From: Acidobacteriota bacterium
GTDB lineage: Bacteria > Acidobacteriota > Blastocatellia > Pyrinomonadales > Pyrinomonadaceae
Assembly (NCBI GenBank): GCA_029862725.1
Contig: JAOTWT010000060.1
Coordinates: 1-10,699 of the forward strand
DNA length: 10,699 nucleotides
Reading direction: 5' to 3'
Shown here: piece after piece, positions 1 through 5,878 of the stretch
How positions within the stretch are numbered: the stretch's first letter is position 1
Layout of the letters: each line of letters opens with the position of its first letter
Made by a program: the position numbers and the translations under genes
Notes under the pieces: generated by a model
Databases searched by the model: none
Seen by the model: the letters and a program-made list of their open reading frames with translations, nothing else
What the model was told of the DNA's origin: nothing

Positions 1-62
1 TCAATATCAATGTGATATCGATCGCTTACGTCGTAATCCGGTAGTAATTCGTCTATGATCAT
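1..62 (-). CDS. N-terminal fragment of an unidentified protein
   Basis: The first 20 codons of a minus-strand gene that continues beyond the window edge. It begins ATG at 62 and reads M-I-I-D-E-L-L-P-D-Y-D-V-S-D-R-Y-H-I-D-I with no stop. An AGGAG ribosome binding site at 69-73 lies six bases upstream of the ATG, which supports this start. The opening 'ELLPDYDVS-R' loosely resembles the N-terminus of SRPBCC/polyketide-cyclase-like proteins, but 20 residues are too few to assign a family. It is the next gene on the same strand after the antiporter, about 150 bp downstream of that gene's stop, so it probably has its own promoter. Confidence 0.6.
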   Translation of the reverse strand, partial: MIIDELLPDYDVSDRYHIDI

Positions 63-68
63 CGGTTT

Positions 69-73
69 CTCCT
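69..73 (-). promoter_or_regulatory. Ribosome binding site of the edge gene
   Basis: AGGAG on the minus strand, six bases before the ATG at 62. It is the main evidence that the short fragment at the window edge is a real gene start. Confidence 0.6.
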
Positions 74-89
74 GCAGCGGTTAAGACTA

Positions 90-201
90 ATGGATAGTTG
101 ATAGCGGATAATTGATAATGTGTTTTGCCATGTGAAACCTCGTTCTAGAATTAGGATTCGAGAACAGAATCTTTCTGAATTATCCATTATCAACTATCCA
201 T
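90..201. repeat. Intergenic element with 24-bp imperfect inverted repeats
   Basis: The arms are 90-113 and 178-201. They are a perfect 14-bp match at the outer end (atggatagttgata at 90-103 against its reverse complement at 188-201) and then continue with two mismatches through 'ggataatt'. About 64 bp separate the arms. It fills the gap between the antiporter stop at 212 and the edge gene's leader. The minus-strand transcript could fold into a long hairpin, but I see no clear U tract, so I call it a repeat rather than a terminator. A similar element built from A+T-rich 'aatgg' words lies at 3266-3380. Confidence 0.6.
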
Positions 202-211
202 TTCCCATCCT

Positions 212-1453
212 CTATTCACTCTTTCCCGCACTCCCAGGAAGTTGCCCCAATCTGCCCAACAATGGCGTCATCGTAAGTCCCTGCGCAAACACTGAGAATG
301 CGACCACTCCAAACGTTACCGTCAATATCTCACTTCTATACGGCACCGATTCCGGGATTCCGAGGGCGAGGGCGAGGGCCAGGGCCCCGCGGAGACCTCC
401 CCAAAACAGTATGTGTTGATGCTCGCGCGCGATCTTCCATCTTGTCACTGAGAATGCTGCCGATATCGGGTATATCGCGACGGCGCGTGCGACAATTACC
501 GCTACGATCGCAACGGCGATCGCACCTGCGCTGGCGATAAGGTTCTGTCCCGCTTCCGAAATGCCGAGAATAATAAAGACGATGGAGTTGACGACAAACG
601 CCGCAAACTCCCAAAAGTCCTCGATCGATTCCTCGCCTTTTTCTGTTATGAAACCCAGCTCATTTGTGTTTCCAACGAGCAATCCGGCGGTCATCGCGGC
701 AAGCACTCCGGAAAGATGTACGCCTTCGTATGTAAAAAGTTCAGCCAGCCAGAACGAGCCGAAAGCGGCGATCGTGGTGAGCGCGAGTTCGACCAGGTGA
801 TCGGTCGTGCGTCCGGCAATAAAAAGACATCCCCAGCCGACGAGGAGTCCGCTCGCGATTCCACCGGCAACCGATAAGATCATCGCCACGGCAGCTGTCC
901 CGACCGTCATCGATTGCCCCATCGCAAAGGTCAAGGCGATGGCGAACGCGACGGCTGCGGTCGAGTCGTTAAAAAGAGATTCTGCTTCGACAAGGAGCCT
1001 CAGGCGCCCCTCGACCTTTGCTTCCTTGAATGTTGCGATGACCGACACAGGATCCGTCGCGGCGATCAAAACGCCAAACAAAGCCGCCATCGGCCAATCC
1101 CAGCCGACGACGTAGTGCATTACCGCGGCGGTGATCGCCGCAGATAATAAAACCCCAATGCTTGCAAAGGTTACAACTGGCAGAAGGTCGCGTTTGAGTT
1201 CCTTCCAATGGATGTAAAGGGCGGCCTCGAAGATAAGCGGCGGAAGCAGAATCTTGAATAAGAGATCTTTTGAGAAGGCGATCTCGAAACCCAGCGGCAG
1301 GAAAGCAATCACGATCCCGGCGACGACGAGGCCGACGGTATAGGGTACCTTCAGGCGCCGCGCGATTATCGCAACGACGGCGCCAATCAGGAGAATAATC
1401 TCGATCGTCTCGAGGCTGAGCCCGGGTTGTTCTGCTCCGGTTTCGGCTAACAT
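212..1453 (-). CDS. CPA1-family Na+/H+ antiporter (NhaP/NHE type)
   Basis: A 413-residue cytoplasmic-membrane cation/proton antiporter that would exchange Na+ (or K+) for protons in pH and salt homeostasis. The protein is hydrophobic throughout, with about 11-13 predicted helices. Family signatures are clear: L-L-P-P-L-I-F-E-A near residues 69-77, the A-T-D-P-V-S unwound-helix motif at 132-137, the ion-binding region E-S-L-F-N-D-S-T at 158-165 with the Asn-Asp pair 162-163, and W-G-G-L-R-G-A at 351-357 with the conserved Arg355. It ends soon after the last helix and lacks the cytosolic RCK/TrkA-like tail found in some relatives. The ATG at 1453 has only a weak upstream 'aaag', but the N-terminus fits the family. 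It stands alone, 186 bp downstream of ybaK. The transported ion cannot be read from the sequence. Confidence 0.93.
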   Translation of the reverse strand: MLAETGAEQPGLSLETIEIILLIGAVVAIIARRLKVPYTVGLVVAGIVIAFLPLGFEIAFSKDLLFKILLPPLIFEAALYIHWKELKRDLLPVVTFASIGVLLSAAITAAVMHYVVGWDWPMAALFGVLIAATDPVSVIATFKEAKVEGRLRLLVEAESLFNDSTAAVAFAIALTFAMGQSMTVGTAAVAMILSVAGGIASGLLVGWGCLFIAGRTTDHLVELALTTIAAFGSFWLAELFTYEGVHLSGVLAAMTAGLLVGNTNELGFITEKGEESIEDFWEFAAFVVNSIVFIILGISEAGQNLIASAGAIAVAIVAVIVARAVAIYPISAAFSVTRWKIAREHQHILFWGGLRGALALALALGIPESVPYRSEILTVTFGVVAFSVFAQGLTMTPLLGRLGQLPGSAGKSE

Positions 1454-1488
1454 CTTTATTTATCGACGTCAGAGAACGCTGAGATCGC

Positions 1489-1527
1489 CGAGGTTTGATA
1501 TTTTTTCATCTTATCCAGCAAACCTCG
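1489..1527. repeat. Perfect 9-bp inverted repeat between ybaK and the antiporter gene
   Basis: The arms are cgaggtttg at 1489-1497 and caaacctcg at 1519-1527, with a 21-base spacer. It lies in the 186-bp intergenic stretch (1454-1639), 36 bp upstream of the antiporter start. No U tract follows on the minus strand, so it is not a standard intrinsic terminator; it could be a regulator site or a leader hairpin. I see no convincing promoter in the rest of this gap. Confidence 0.45.
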
Positions 1528-1639
1528 ATTTCATGGCGGGAATCAAGATTTAACAAAAACTTCGTTCCGCAACCAAAGTCAAAACGATAATCTCCCAGCG
1601 GCAATAATTTATTCTCTGCGGTCTCCGTGTCCTCATCGG

Positions 1640-2125
1640 TTAGACCTTTTTTTCGATTCCAACTTCCACAGTCTCCAGATCCAATACATCTTTCAAAACT
1701 GCGGGCGCAAGTTCGACCAGGAAACCCCGCTTCCCGCCGTTTATATAGATCTTCTCAAGTTCGAATATCGACTCTTCGGCGTATATCGGCATTTCGGTTT
1801 TCAGACCAAACGGCGATGTGCCTCCGATGACATATCCGGTCAGCCTGTTCGCTTTTTCCGGTGTCGCCGGAGCTACCGATTTAATGCCTATGTGGCGCGC
1901 CAGTTTCTTTGTTGAAACCATCATGTGACCGCGCATCAACACAATCAGCGGTTCGTCGTCATTTGTCTCGAACACGAGTGTTTTTACGATCTCATCTTCC
2001 GAAACGCCAAGCGCTTCGGACGAATGACTAGTACCGCCTTTTTCAACATATTCAAACAAATGCGGAACGATCTCAACGCCTTTCGACCGCAGGATCCTTA
2101 CTGCCTGAGTGATCGGGTATTTCAC
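1640..2125 (-). CDS. ybaK: YbaK/EbsC-type Cys-tRNA(Pro) deacylase
   Basis: A 161-residue cytosolic trans-editing enzyme that hydrolyses Cys mis-attached to tRNA-Pro (and related mischarged tRNAs), acting with prolyl-tRNA synthetase. It covers the whole YbaK/aa-tRNA-deacylase fold. Lys48 in the E-I-V-K-T-L-V-F segment is the expected conserved catalytic-site lysine, and G-G-T-S-P-F-G-L-K at 101-109 is the family's signature loop. The start is GTG at 2125; the following K-Y-P-I-T-Q-A-V-R-I-L opening is where family members begin, and no better start is seen. It overlaps the end of the upstream 57-residue gene by 53 bp, so it is probably translated from the same mRNA as tag, the nucleotidyltransferase and the small gene. 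Deacylase specificity within the family (YbaK versus ProX-like) is inferred. Confidence 0.92.
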   Translation of the reverse strand: MKYPITQAVRILRSKGVEIVPHLFEYVEKGGTSHSSEALGVSEDEIVKTLVFETNDDEPLIVLMRGHMMVSTKKLARHIGIKSVAPATPEKANRLTGYVIGGTSPFGLKTEMPIYAEESIFELEKIYINGGKRGFLVELAPAVLKDVLDLETVEVGIEKKV

Positions 2126-2246
2126 TTGTAGATTGATTCGCCTTTCTGACTTTCTTTGACTTTTTCAACTTAATGCTCAAAAGCCAAAGTTCATCCAGAG
2201 TTCTAAGTCTTTCTGTTACGGCTTTTGGCGACATATCAACTTTCAT
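2073..2246 (-). CDS. Small 57-residue basic protein paired with a nucleotidyltransferase
   Basis: I do not know its function. The ATG at 2246 overlaps the stop of the nucleotidyltransferase gene (TGA at 2236-2238) by 11 bp, the usual sign of translational coupling; a second in-frame ATG at 2234 is an alternative start. The first 35 residues (M-S-P-K-A-V-T-E-R-L-R-T-L-D-E-L, then a Lys/Ser-rich stretch) predict a helix and a basic patch. I recall comparable short 'AV-xRL-xx-xxEL' ORFs directly after this nucleotidyltransferase type in other bacteria, which suggests a two-gene module. The last 17 or so residues overlap the start of ybaK and look unconstrained, so the functional part may be just the N-terminal 35 to 40 residues. 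Confidence 0.55.
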   Translation of the reverse strand: MKVDMSPKAVTERLRTLDELWLLSIKLKKSKKVRKANQSTSEIPDHSGSKDPAVERR

Positions 2247-2702
2247 CTTCTGCCTCGCGAAGTCTTTCAATATCCAGTAAATCCTGTTCTCGGCCGCTAA
2301 TAGTTTTGAGTTTGATCAATCCGTCGCGCGAAACCGTCCAGATTTCTCCGTCTTCCCATTCGACCAATTCACGGTTTTCCCAGATTCTAGTTAACCCCTC
2401 AGTTACAAGAAGGAAATCGATCGTAAAAAGACGTTTCGCCTCCTCGTCAATTTTGGAAATTCGTCGAATCTCAATAACACCATCATGAAAATGGAGGGGT
2501 TTTCCCTCGACCTCATACCCAAAACCGGCCGCGATGTTCCAAACAGCCTCGAGGTCCTCAGATAAAACCATTAAATCAATGTCACTGTCGCTCGCGTCAC
2601 ACCATGAATCGTCATCGCCCAACCGCCGCAGATCGCATAATCGATTTCGCGTTGGTTGAGAGCTCCGGTGAGATTCGTAAATTCTTCAAGTAATGTCGCC
2701 AT
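2236..2702 (-). pseudogene. Nucleotidyltransferase-fold protein (AbiEii/DUF6036-like), frameshifted
   Basis: The reading frame that starts with ATG at 2702 (overlapping the tag stop as TAATG) gives a nucleotidyltransferase N-terminus, including A-I-C-G-G-W-A-M-T-I-H-G at residues 23-34 and V-T-R-A-T at 35-39. It then hits TAA at 2571-2573. The other frame supplies the expected continuation S-D-I-D-L-M-V from 2586 onwards, a later acidic residue in F-T-I-D-F-L-L, and the normal C-terminus ending at 2236. Joining them needs one extra base around 2586-2590, for example ACA-AGT read here as ACAGT. The restored protein is about 155 residues with the GG...HG..R.T.DID catalytic signature intact. As it stands the gene is broken exactly inside the active site. 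Calling it as a 128-residue gene from 2622 would miss the catalytic N-terminus. Family members occur as toxin-like or minimal nucleotidyltransferases; the substrate is unknown. A sequencing or assembly indel is an equally good explanation. Confidence 0.8.
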
Positions 2703-3259
2703 TAACGTCCAATCTCATTGTACCTAAAACATGTCGTCACATGGTCGTTGACCATCCCGGTCGCCTGCATGTACGCATAACAGATCGTCGAGCCCACAAA
2801 GTTGAAACCGCGCTTTTTGAGGTCCTTGCTCATCGCGTCCGAAACGGCGGTCGTCGCAGGGACCTCCTTGAGCGATTTGAACTTGTTCACCAACGGTTTG
2901 CCATCAACAAAGTCCCATATGTATTTATCAAATGTCCCGAACTCATCCACCACCTCCAAAAATGCATTCGCATTCCGGGTGGCTGAGCGGATCTTGAGAC
3001 GATTCCGGACTATACCCGCGTTCTCGACCAGCTCCGCAAATTTCTTATCACCAAAACCGGCGACTTTTACGGGATCAAAGTAATCGAATGCTTTGCGGTA
3101 ATTTTCGCGTTTCGCCAGGATCGTGTCCCACGAAAGCCCCGCCTGTGCGCCTTCCAACACGAGGAATTCAAATAGCTTTTGATCGTCGTGAAGCGGCACG
3201 CCCCACTCCTCGTCGTGGTACGCGACAGTCAGTTCGTTTTGTGCCCATTCACAGCGCAT
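2702..3259 (-). CDS. tag: DNA-3-methyladenine glycosylase I
   Basis: A 185-residue cytosolic base-excision-repair enzyme that removes 3-methyladenine from alkylated DNA. The length and the whole sequence match the Tag family. The zinc-site residues are all present: Cys3, His15 in A-Y-H-D-E-E-W-G, His173 and Cys177 in V-N-D-H-V-T-T-C-F-R. The base-pocket segment L-E-G-A-Q-A-G-L-S-W (35-44) contains Glu36, equivalent to the base-recognition glutamate of E. coli Tag, and Tyr14 and Trp44 line the pocket. I-V-R-N-R-L-K-I at 83-90 is the helix-hairpin-helix region. The ATG at 3259 fits the conserved M-R-C-E-W opening, though no Shine-Dalgarno is evident. Its stop overlaps the next start (TAATG), so it leads a coupled run with the nucleotidyltransferase, the small gene and ybaK. 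Confidence 0.97.
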   Translation of the reverse strand: MRCEWAQNELTVAYHDEEWGVPLHDDQKLFEFLVLEGAQAGLSWDTILAKRENYRKAFDYFDPVKVAGFGDKKFAELVENAGIVRNRLKIRSATRNANAFLEVVDEFGTFDKYIWDFVDGKPLVNKFKSLKEVPATTAVSDAMSKDLKKRGFNFVGSTICYAYMQATGMVNDHVTTCFRYNEIGR

Positions 3260-3265
3260 AAGATG

Positions 3266-3380
3266 AATGGAAAATGAACAAATGAAATTGGATCAATTCG
3301 AATACCAAGTACCGTCTTGATATTTGTTCATCTTTTGGCTCAATTAACTACCAAGCACGGCTCCAAATCCATTTTCCATT
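3266..3380. repeat. Intergenic element with inverted 'aatggaaaatg' ends and an internal hairpin
   Basis: The outer arms are perfect 11-bp inverted repeats at 3266-3276 and 3370-3380. Nested inside, atgaacaaat at 3274-3283 pairs with its reverse complement at 3322-3331. It fills the 149-bp gap between the VOC-gene stop and the tag start. The composition (A+T-rich 'aatgg/aaatg' words) resembles the element at 90-201, so both may be copies of a degenerate intergenic repeat common in this genome. Any promoter for tag must lie here, but I cannot place one confidently. Confidence 0.5.
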
Positions 3381-3408
3381 TTTCAGTTTTCCAATATCCG
3401 ATCCTCAC

Positions 3409-3768
3409 TCAAACCTCTTCCCCAAAAGTAATGCAAACTCCGGCTTCATCCAGAATTGAAAACTCCGTGATTCCCCAGGGTTTTTTCTCCAGCAATCCGT
3501 TCGGGTGAATAACGCCCGACGGCCCAAATTCGCCGTAAAGATCTTCGACCCTACGAACATCTATCCGGCAACTGGTGTTCTCGGCGATTTTCTTATCCGT
3601 GCACTTGTAAAAGTGAAGTTCGATATCGTCGCGGCCAACCCCGGCGTAATCCTCGCCATGTATAAAAAGCGTCTCAAATCCCATCTTCGTAAGATAGAAT
3701 TCCGCCGCCTTGCGCACATCGGGCTGCGGCAGAACAGGGATCGCCCGTTTAAGTTTAATGTCAGTCAA
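3409..3768 (-). CDS. VOC-family protein (glyoxalase/bleomycin-resistance fold)
   Basis: From the start chosen here the protein has 119 residues, the usual size of a single VOC protein. It opens with A-I-P-V-L-P-Q-P-D-V-R-K-A-A-E-F-Y and ends with a W-G-I-T-E-F-S-I-L-D-E-A-G strand typical of bleomycin-resistance-type members, which often dimerise to bind a ligand. I choose TTG at 3768 because GGAGAGG at 3778-3784 lies nine bases upstream and the conserved fold begins at once. The frame stays open to a GTG at 3831, which would add 21 Lys/Gly/Ser-rich residues with no ribosome binding site. Metal-ligand positions are not all obvious, so it may be a binding protein rather than an enzyme. The substrate is unknown. 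The upstream neighbour ends at 3852. Confidence 0.85.
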   Translation of the reverse strand: MTDIKLKRAIPVLPQPDVRKAAEFYLTKMGFETLFIHGEDYAGVGRDDIELHFYKCTDKKIAENTSCRIDVRRVEDLYGEFGPSGVIHPNGLLEKKPWGITEFSILDEAGVCITFGEEV

Positions 3769-3777
3769 TTCGTTTTT

Positions 3778-3784
3778 CCTCTCC
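3778..3784 (-). promoter_or_regulatory. Ribosome binding site deciding a TTG start
   Basis: GGAGAGG on the minus strand, nine bases before TTG at 3768. It favours the shorter VOC protein over the GTG at 3831, which has no such site. Confidence 0.5.
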
Positions 3785-3808
3785 GATTTCCCTTGACTCT
3801 TGCCCCTC

Positions 3809-3831
3809 GTGACTGTTCCAACAACAGTCAC
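3809..3831. repeat. Perfect 9-bp hairpin upstream of the VOC gene
   Basis: gtgactgtt at 3809-3817 and aacagtcac at 3823-3831, with a five-base loop. It sits between the stop of the lipoprotein gene (3852) and the VOC ribosome binding site. The stem is strong but no U run follows on the minus strand, so it is more likely a leader hairpin, an mRNA-processing or stabilising structure, or a dyad operator than an intrinsic terminator. Confidence 0.5.
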
Positions 3832-3851
3832 ATGGGCACCTCGTCACTCTA

Positions 3852-4303
3852 CTACTGCTCGATTTTGTACACCTTCATATAACAGCCTCCGCCTTCCGGC
3901 GACGTCTTGTCTTCGAAGCTACTGAGAGTCCCCGTAACGGTCGCCTTCTTGGAGAGATCGATCTTGTTTCCATCGTTGTCGCGAACTTCCAGATCGGATT
4001 TCTGGTAACCGCTCTTTACCGTGTCCATTGTGTTTGCGCCGCTTCCGGTGGCGATGTCCGCCGTGAAGCCGCGCTCGACGCTTCGAGATCGTCCTTCAGC
4101 TTGAAACCGCACTCCATGCGGCCACTCGTGTCGGAACAAAAAAGACCGCCGGCATCATCGAGAAAGCCTTTTACCTCGATCGTCTTTTTATCGTTTCCGC
4201 GATCGCAAGCCCTCGCGTAATCGACCGGTTCGCCTTTGACCGGCGCACAACCAAAACCAAATGCTGCCAAAAGAACTACGGCAGCTATCTGAATTACTCT
4301 CAT
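3852..4303 (-). pseudogene. Probable secreted lipoprotein with OB-like domain, frameshifted
   Basis: The ATG at 4303 follows an AGGAGA ribosome binding site (4309-4314) and encodes a signal peptide: M-R-V-I-Q then a hydrophobic run to G-F-G-C-A-P, with Cys19 as the likely lipidated residue (the lipobox is weak at -2 and -3). The mature part runs V-D-Y-A-R-A-C-D and on to E-C-G-F-K-L-K-D-D-L-E-A near residue 75. It then loses the frame and continues with unrelated residues to a stop near 4016. The proper continuation (A-D-I-A-T-G-S-G-A-N-T-M-D, S-D-L-E-V-R-D-N-D-G, A-T-V-T-G-T-L, C-Y-M-K-V-Y-K-I-E) is in the next frame and ends at 3852. One base is missing around 4070-4085. The restored product is about 150 residues, a beta-rich envelope lipoprotein of unknown function. 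It may be true decay or an assembly indel. Confidence 0.7.
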
Positions 4304-4397
4304 TGATTTCTCCTGTGCTCTCTAAAAGTTCAATTGATTGACGACAAATCGCAAGAATGAAGTCGATCTGCTCGACAGCGCAGGATCCTGAACCCTC

Positions 4398-4898
4398 TTA
4401 CTCGGTACTCATCACCGGCGCACTGACAGTGACCGTTGCCGGCCGTCGTTTTCTCGTGACATAGATCTCCTTATCGATGACGGCATGGACCTCTCCCGCA
4501 GCATTCCGAAGCTCGATCACGTACTCACGGTTGGTCGATTTCCGCGTTTCGAGCACCTCGATGATCTCGTCGGTTTCTTCCCTGGTAACATGGAATTCTG
4601 CAAACAGAGTCTCGCGCCCGGGTTTCTTAAAGCGGATGGTTGCTGAGCGGTCCCAAACTACATACTCGTCGCCGAGAATCTTCATCAACATAACCATATA
4701 AAAGGGATCCACGGCGGCGTACATGCTCCCTCCAAAAATCGTCCCGACCTTATTTCTTGTCCGCCAGTTGAGCGGGAGCATTACTCGCAACTCACGGTAA
4801 TCATCAGCGATATAGGTTACACGACAGCCGGTTCCCCGGATCGCCGGGAACAGGTTGTACAACGCTCGTTCGATTTTTCGCTTGATACCTTCTGGCAT
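4398..4898 (-). CDS. DUF4442 hotdog-fold protein (thioesterase-like)
   Basis: A 166-residue cytosolic protein with the DUF4442/YiiD-C-terminal type hotdog fold, the fold of acyl-CoA thioesterases. The central helix segment is visible as G-T-I-F-G-G-S-M-Y-A-A-V-D-P-F at residues 52-66, followed by beta strands (R-S-A-T-I-R-F-K-K-P-G and F-A-E-F-H-V). The C-terminal 15 residues (R-R-P-A-T-V-T-V onward) are probably disordered. An AGGAG site at 4904-4908 lies five bases before the ATG at 4898. It starts 24 bp after the membrane-protein gene and is the fourth gene downstream from the fadN promoter, so a role in acyl-CoA turnover is plausible. No enzymatic activity can be claimed from sequence alone. 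Confidence 0.85.
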   Translation of the reverse strand: MPEGIKRKIERALYNLFPAIRGTGCRVTYIADDYRELRVMLPLNWRTRNKVGTIFGGSMYAAVDPFYMVMLMKILGDEYVVWDRSATIRFKKPGRETLFAEFHVTREETDEIIEVLETRKSTNREYVIELRNAAGEVHAVIDKEIYVTRKRRPATVTVSAPVMSTE

Positions 4899-4922
4899 TC
4901 CGACTCCTGGATCGGCGGCGAA

Positions 4923-5294
4923 CTACGCGATGAGAGGCACCGCGTACAAAAGACCTCCCAAAAGAAAAAGCCAAAAAAACATGATTGAGATTCGGCTCTT
5001 TAGCTTAAAGAAAACAATCTGAAGGATCGCTCTAAAAAACCAAAGCCCGGCAATCCCCGACAACAGTCCCGCACCCAGAGCGGTCGACAACATTTCGTCC
5101 GGATGGAATATCGAAAGAAGGCCAAAAACCAAGAAAACGACCATCAGGCAAAGGTTCAAGATCTGCATCACACCTCGATTCAGCGGCGACAGCGTTTTGA
5201 GGTCTTCATTCCAATTGAACAGCTTCCAAAAAAGGGCGTGAAACACGAAGAACGCCAAAGTAAAGAATCCGCCCATTACTAATAATATCTTCAC
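4923..5294 (-). CDS. Small four-helix membrane protein, unknown function
   Basis: A 123-residue protein I do not recognise by family. It has four hydrophobic segments at about residues 3-25, 41-62, 71-95 and 102-121, separated by short charged loops (W-N-E-D-L-K-T-L-S-P-L-N-R between helices 1 and 2; F-F-K-L-K-S-R between helices 3 and 4). That fits an integral inner-membrane protein with both ends on the same side. The start is GTG at 5294, which overlaps the stop of the DinB gene by four bases (GTGA), indicating translational coupling. There is no cleavable-signal pattern and no catalytic motif. Confidence 0.8.
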   Translation of the reverse strand: MKILLVMGGFFTLAFFVFHALFWKLFNWNEDLKTLSPLNRGVMQILNLCLMVVFLVFGLLSIFHPDEMLSTALGAGLLSGIAGLWFFRAILQIVFFKLKSRISIMFFWLFLLGGLLYAVPLIA

Positions 5295-5836
5295 GCGGGA
5301 AAGCCCTCCGTCTCCATAACGCGGATCGCCTGATTAAAATGCCGCTGGTCGTGCAAGACGACGATCTTTAGCGCATCGTGTATCGAATAGGTCGCGACCT
5401 TCGCTACCGGCGATGTGATTATCATTCTCCGGGCCGGGACGCGTTCGCTCTGCTTTATGAGTTCCTGGATCTCCCCGGACGTCTTCAAGTATTCTTTGAC
5501 GATATCTGTCCCGATATCGCTTTGTGACGGCTGAAAAGTCTTGGGCGCGTTGTTCTTTCGCTTGTTCGAAGGATCAACCGATTTCACGATAAATTTCCCC
5601 ATCACCGACGAAAGCAAAGGCAATCGTTCCCAAACGGTCTTATTGTGTTCGCCGGCCAGACCGGCCTTGATCGCGGGTATTTCCTGCTTGTTTGTAACTA
5701 CAAGATGATCGAGACACTGGCCTACGCTCCAGACGTCCGGGCTTGGCTTCCAATTCAACTGCTTCTTCGAAAGGCCCCCCAGCTTCTCCTCAACTTCGAC
5801 CGCGAGTCTCGACAGCTTTTCGAATTGCTTGTTCAT
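5291..5836 (-). CDS. DinB-superfamily metal-binding protein
   Basis: A 181-residue four-helix-bundle protein of the DinB/YfiT superfamily, often metal-dependent thiol-S-transferase-like or damage-inducible proteins. The three histidines expected for the metal site are present: His44 in the W-S-V-G-Q-C-L-D-H-L segment, and His162 and His166 in V-L-H-D-Q-R-H-F-N-Q. The N-terminal W-K-P-S-P-D-V-W-S-V-G motif (29-39) is characteristic. The ATG at 5836 has no strong ribosome binding site, and the gene follows fadN by 42 bp, so it is probably read from the same transcript. Its stop overlaps the next start by four bases. The substrate and thiol cofactor are unknown. It is a different DinB protein from the one at 8508-8978, with little similarity beyond the metal motifs. 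Confidence 0.88.
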   Translation of the reverse strand: MNKQFEKLSRLAVEVEEKLGGLSKKQLNWKPSPDVWSVGQCLDHLVVTNKQEIPAIKAGLAGEHNKTVWERLPLLSSVMGKFIVKSVDPSNKRKNNAPKTFQPSQSDIGTDIVKEYLKTSGEIQELIKQSERVPARRMIITSPVAKVATYSIHDALKIVVLHDQRHFNQAIRVMETEGFPA

Positions 5837-5878
5837 GATGTTCGTGAATCTGCCCGAATCCGCCTCAGGGCGCTAAAG

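Noticed and set aside
120..540. Plus-strand ORFs over the end of the antiporter gene
   Set aside because: Antisense to a well-supported coding region; low-complexity Arg/Gly/Pro content is typical of shadow frames.
2571..2600. Programmed frameshift site in the nucleotidyltransferase
   Set aside because: No slippery heptamer, internal Shine-Dalgarno or downstream stem is apparent at the junction; a simple one-base deletion or sequencing error explains it.
3809..3831. Intrinsic terminator of the lipoprotein gene
   Set aside because: The stem is good, but no run of U follows in the minus-strand transcript.
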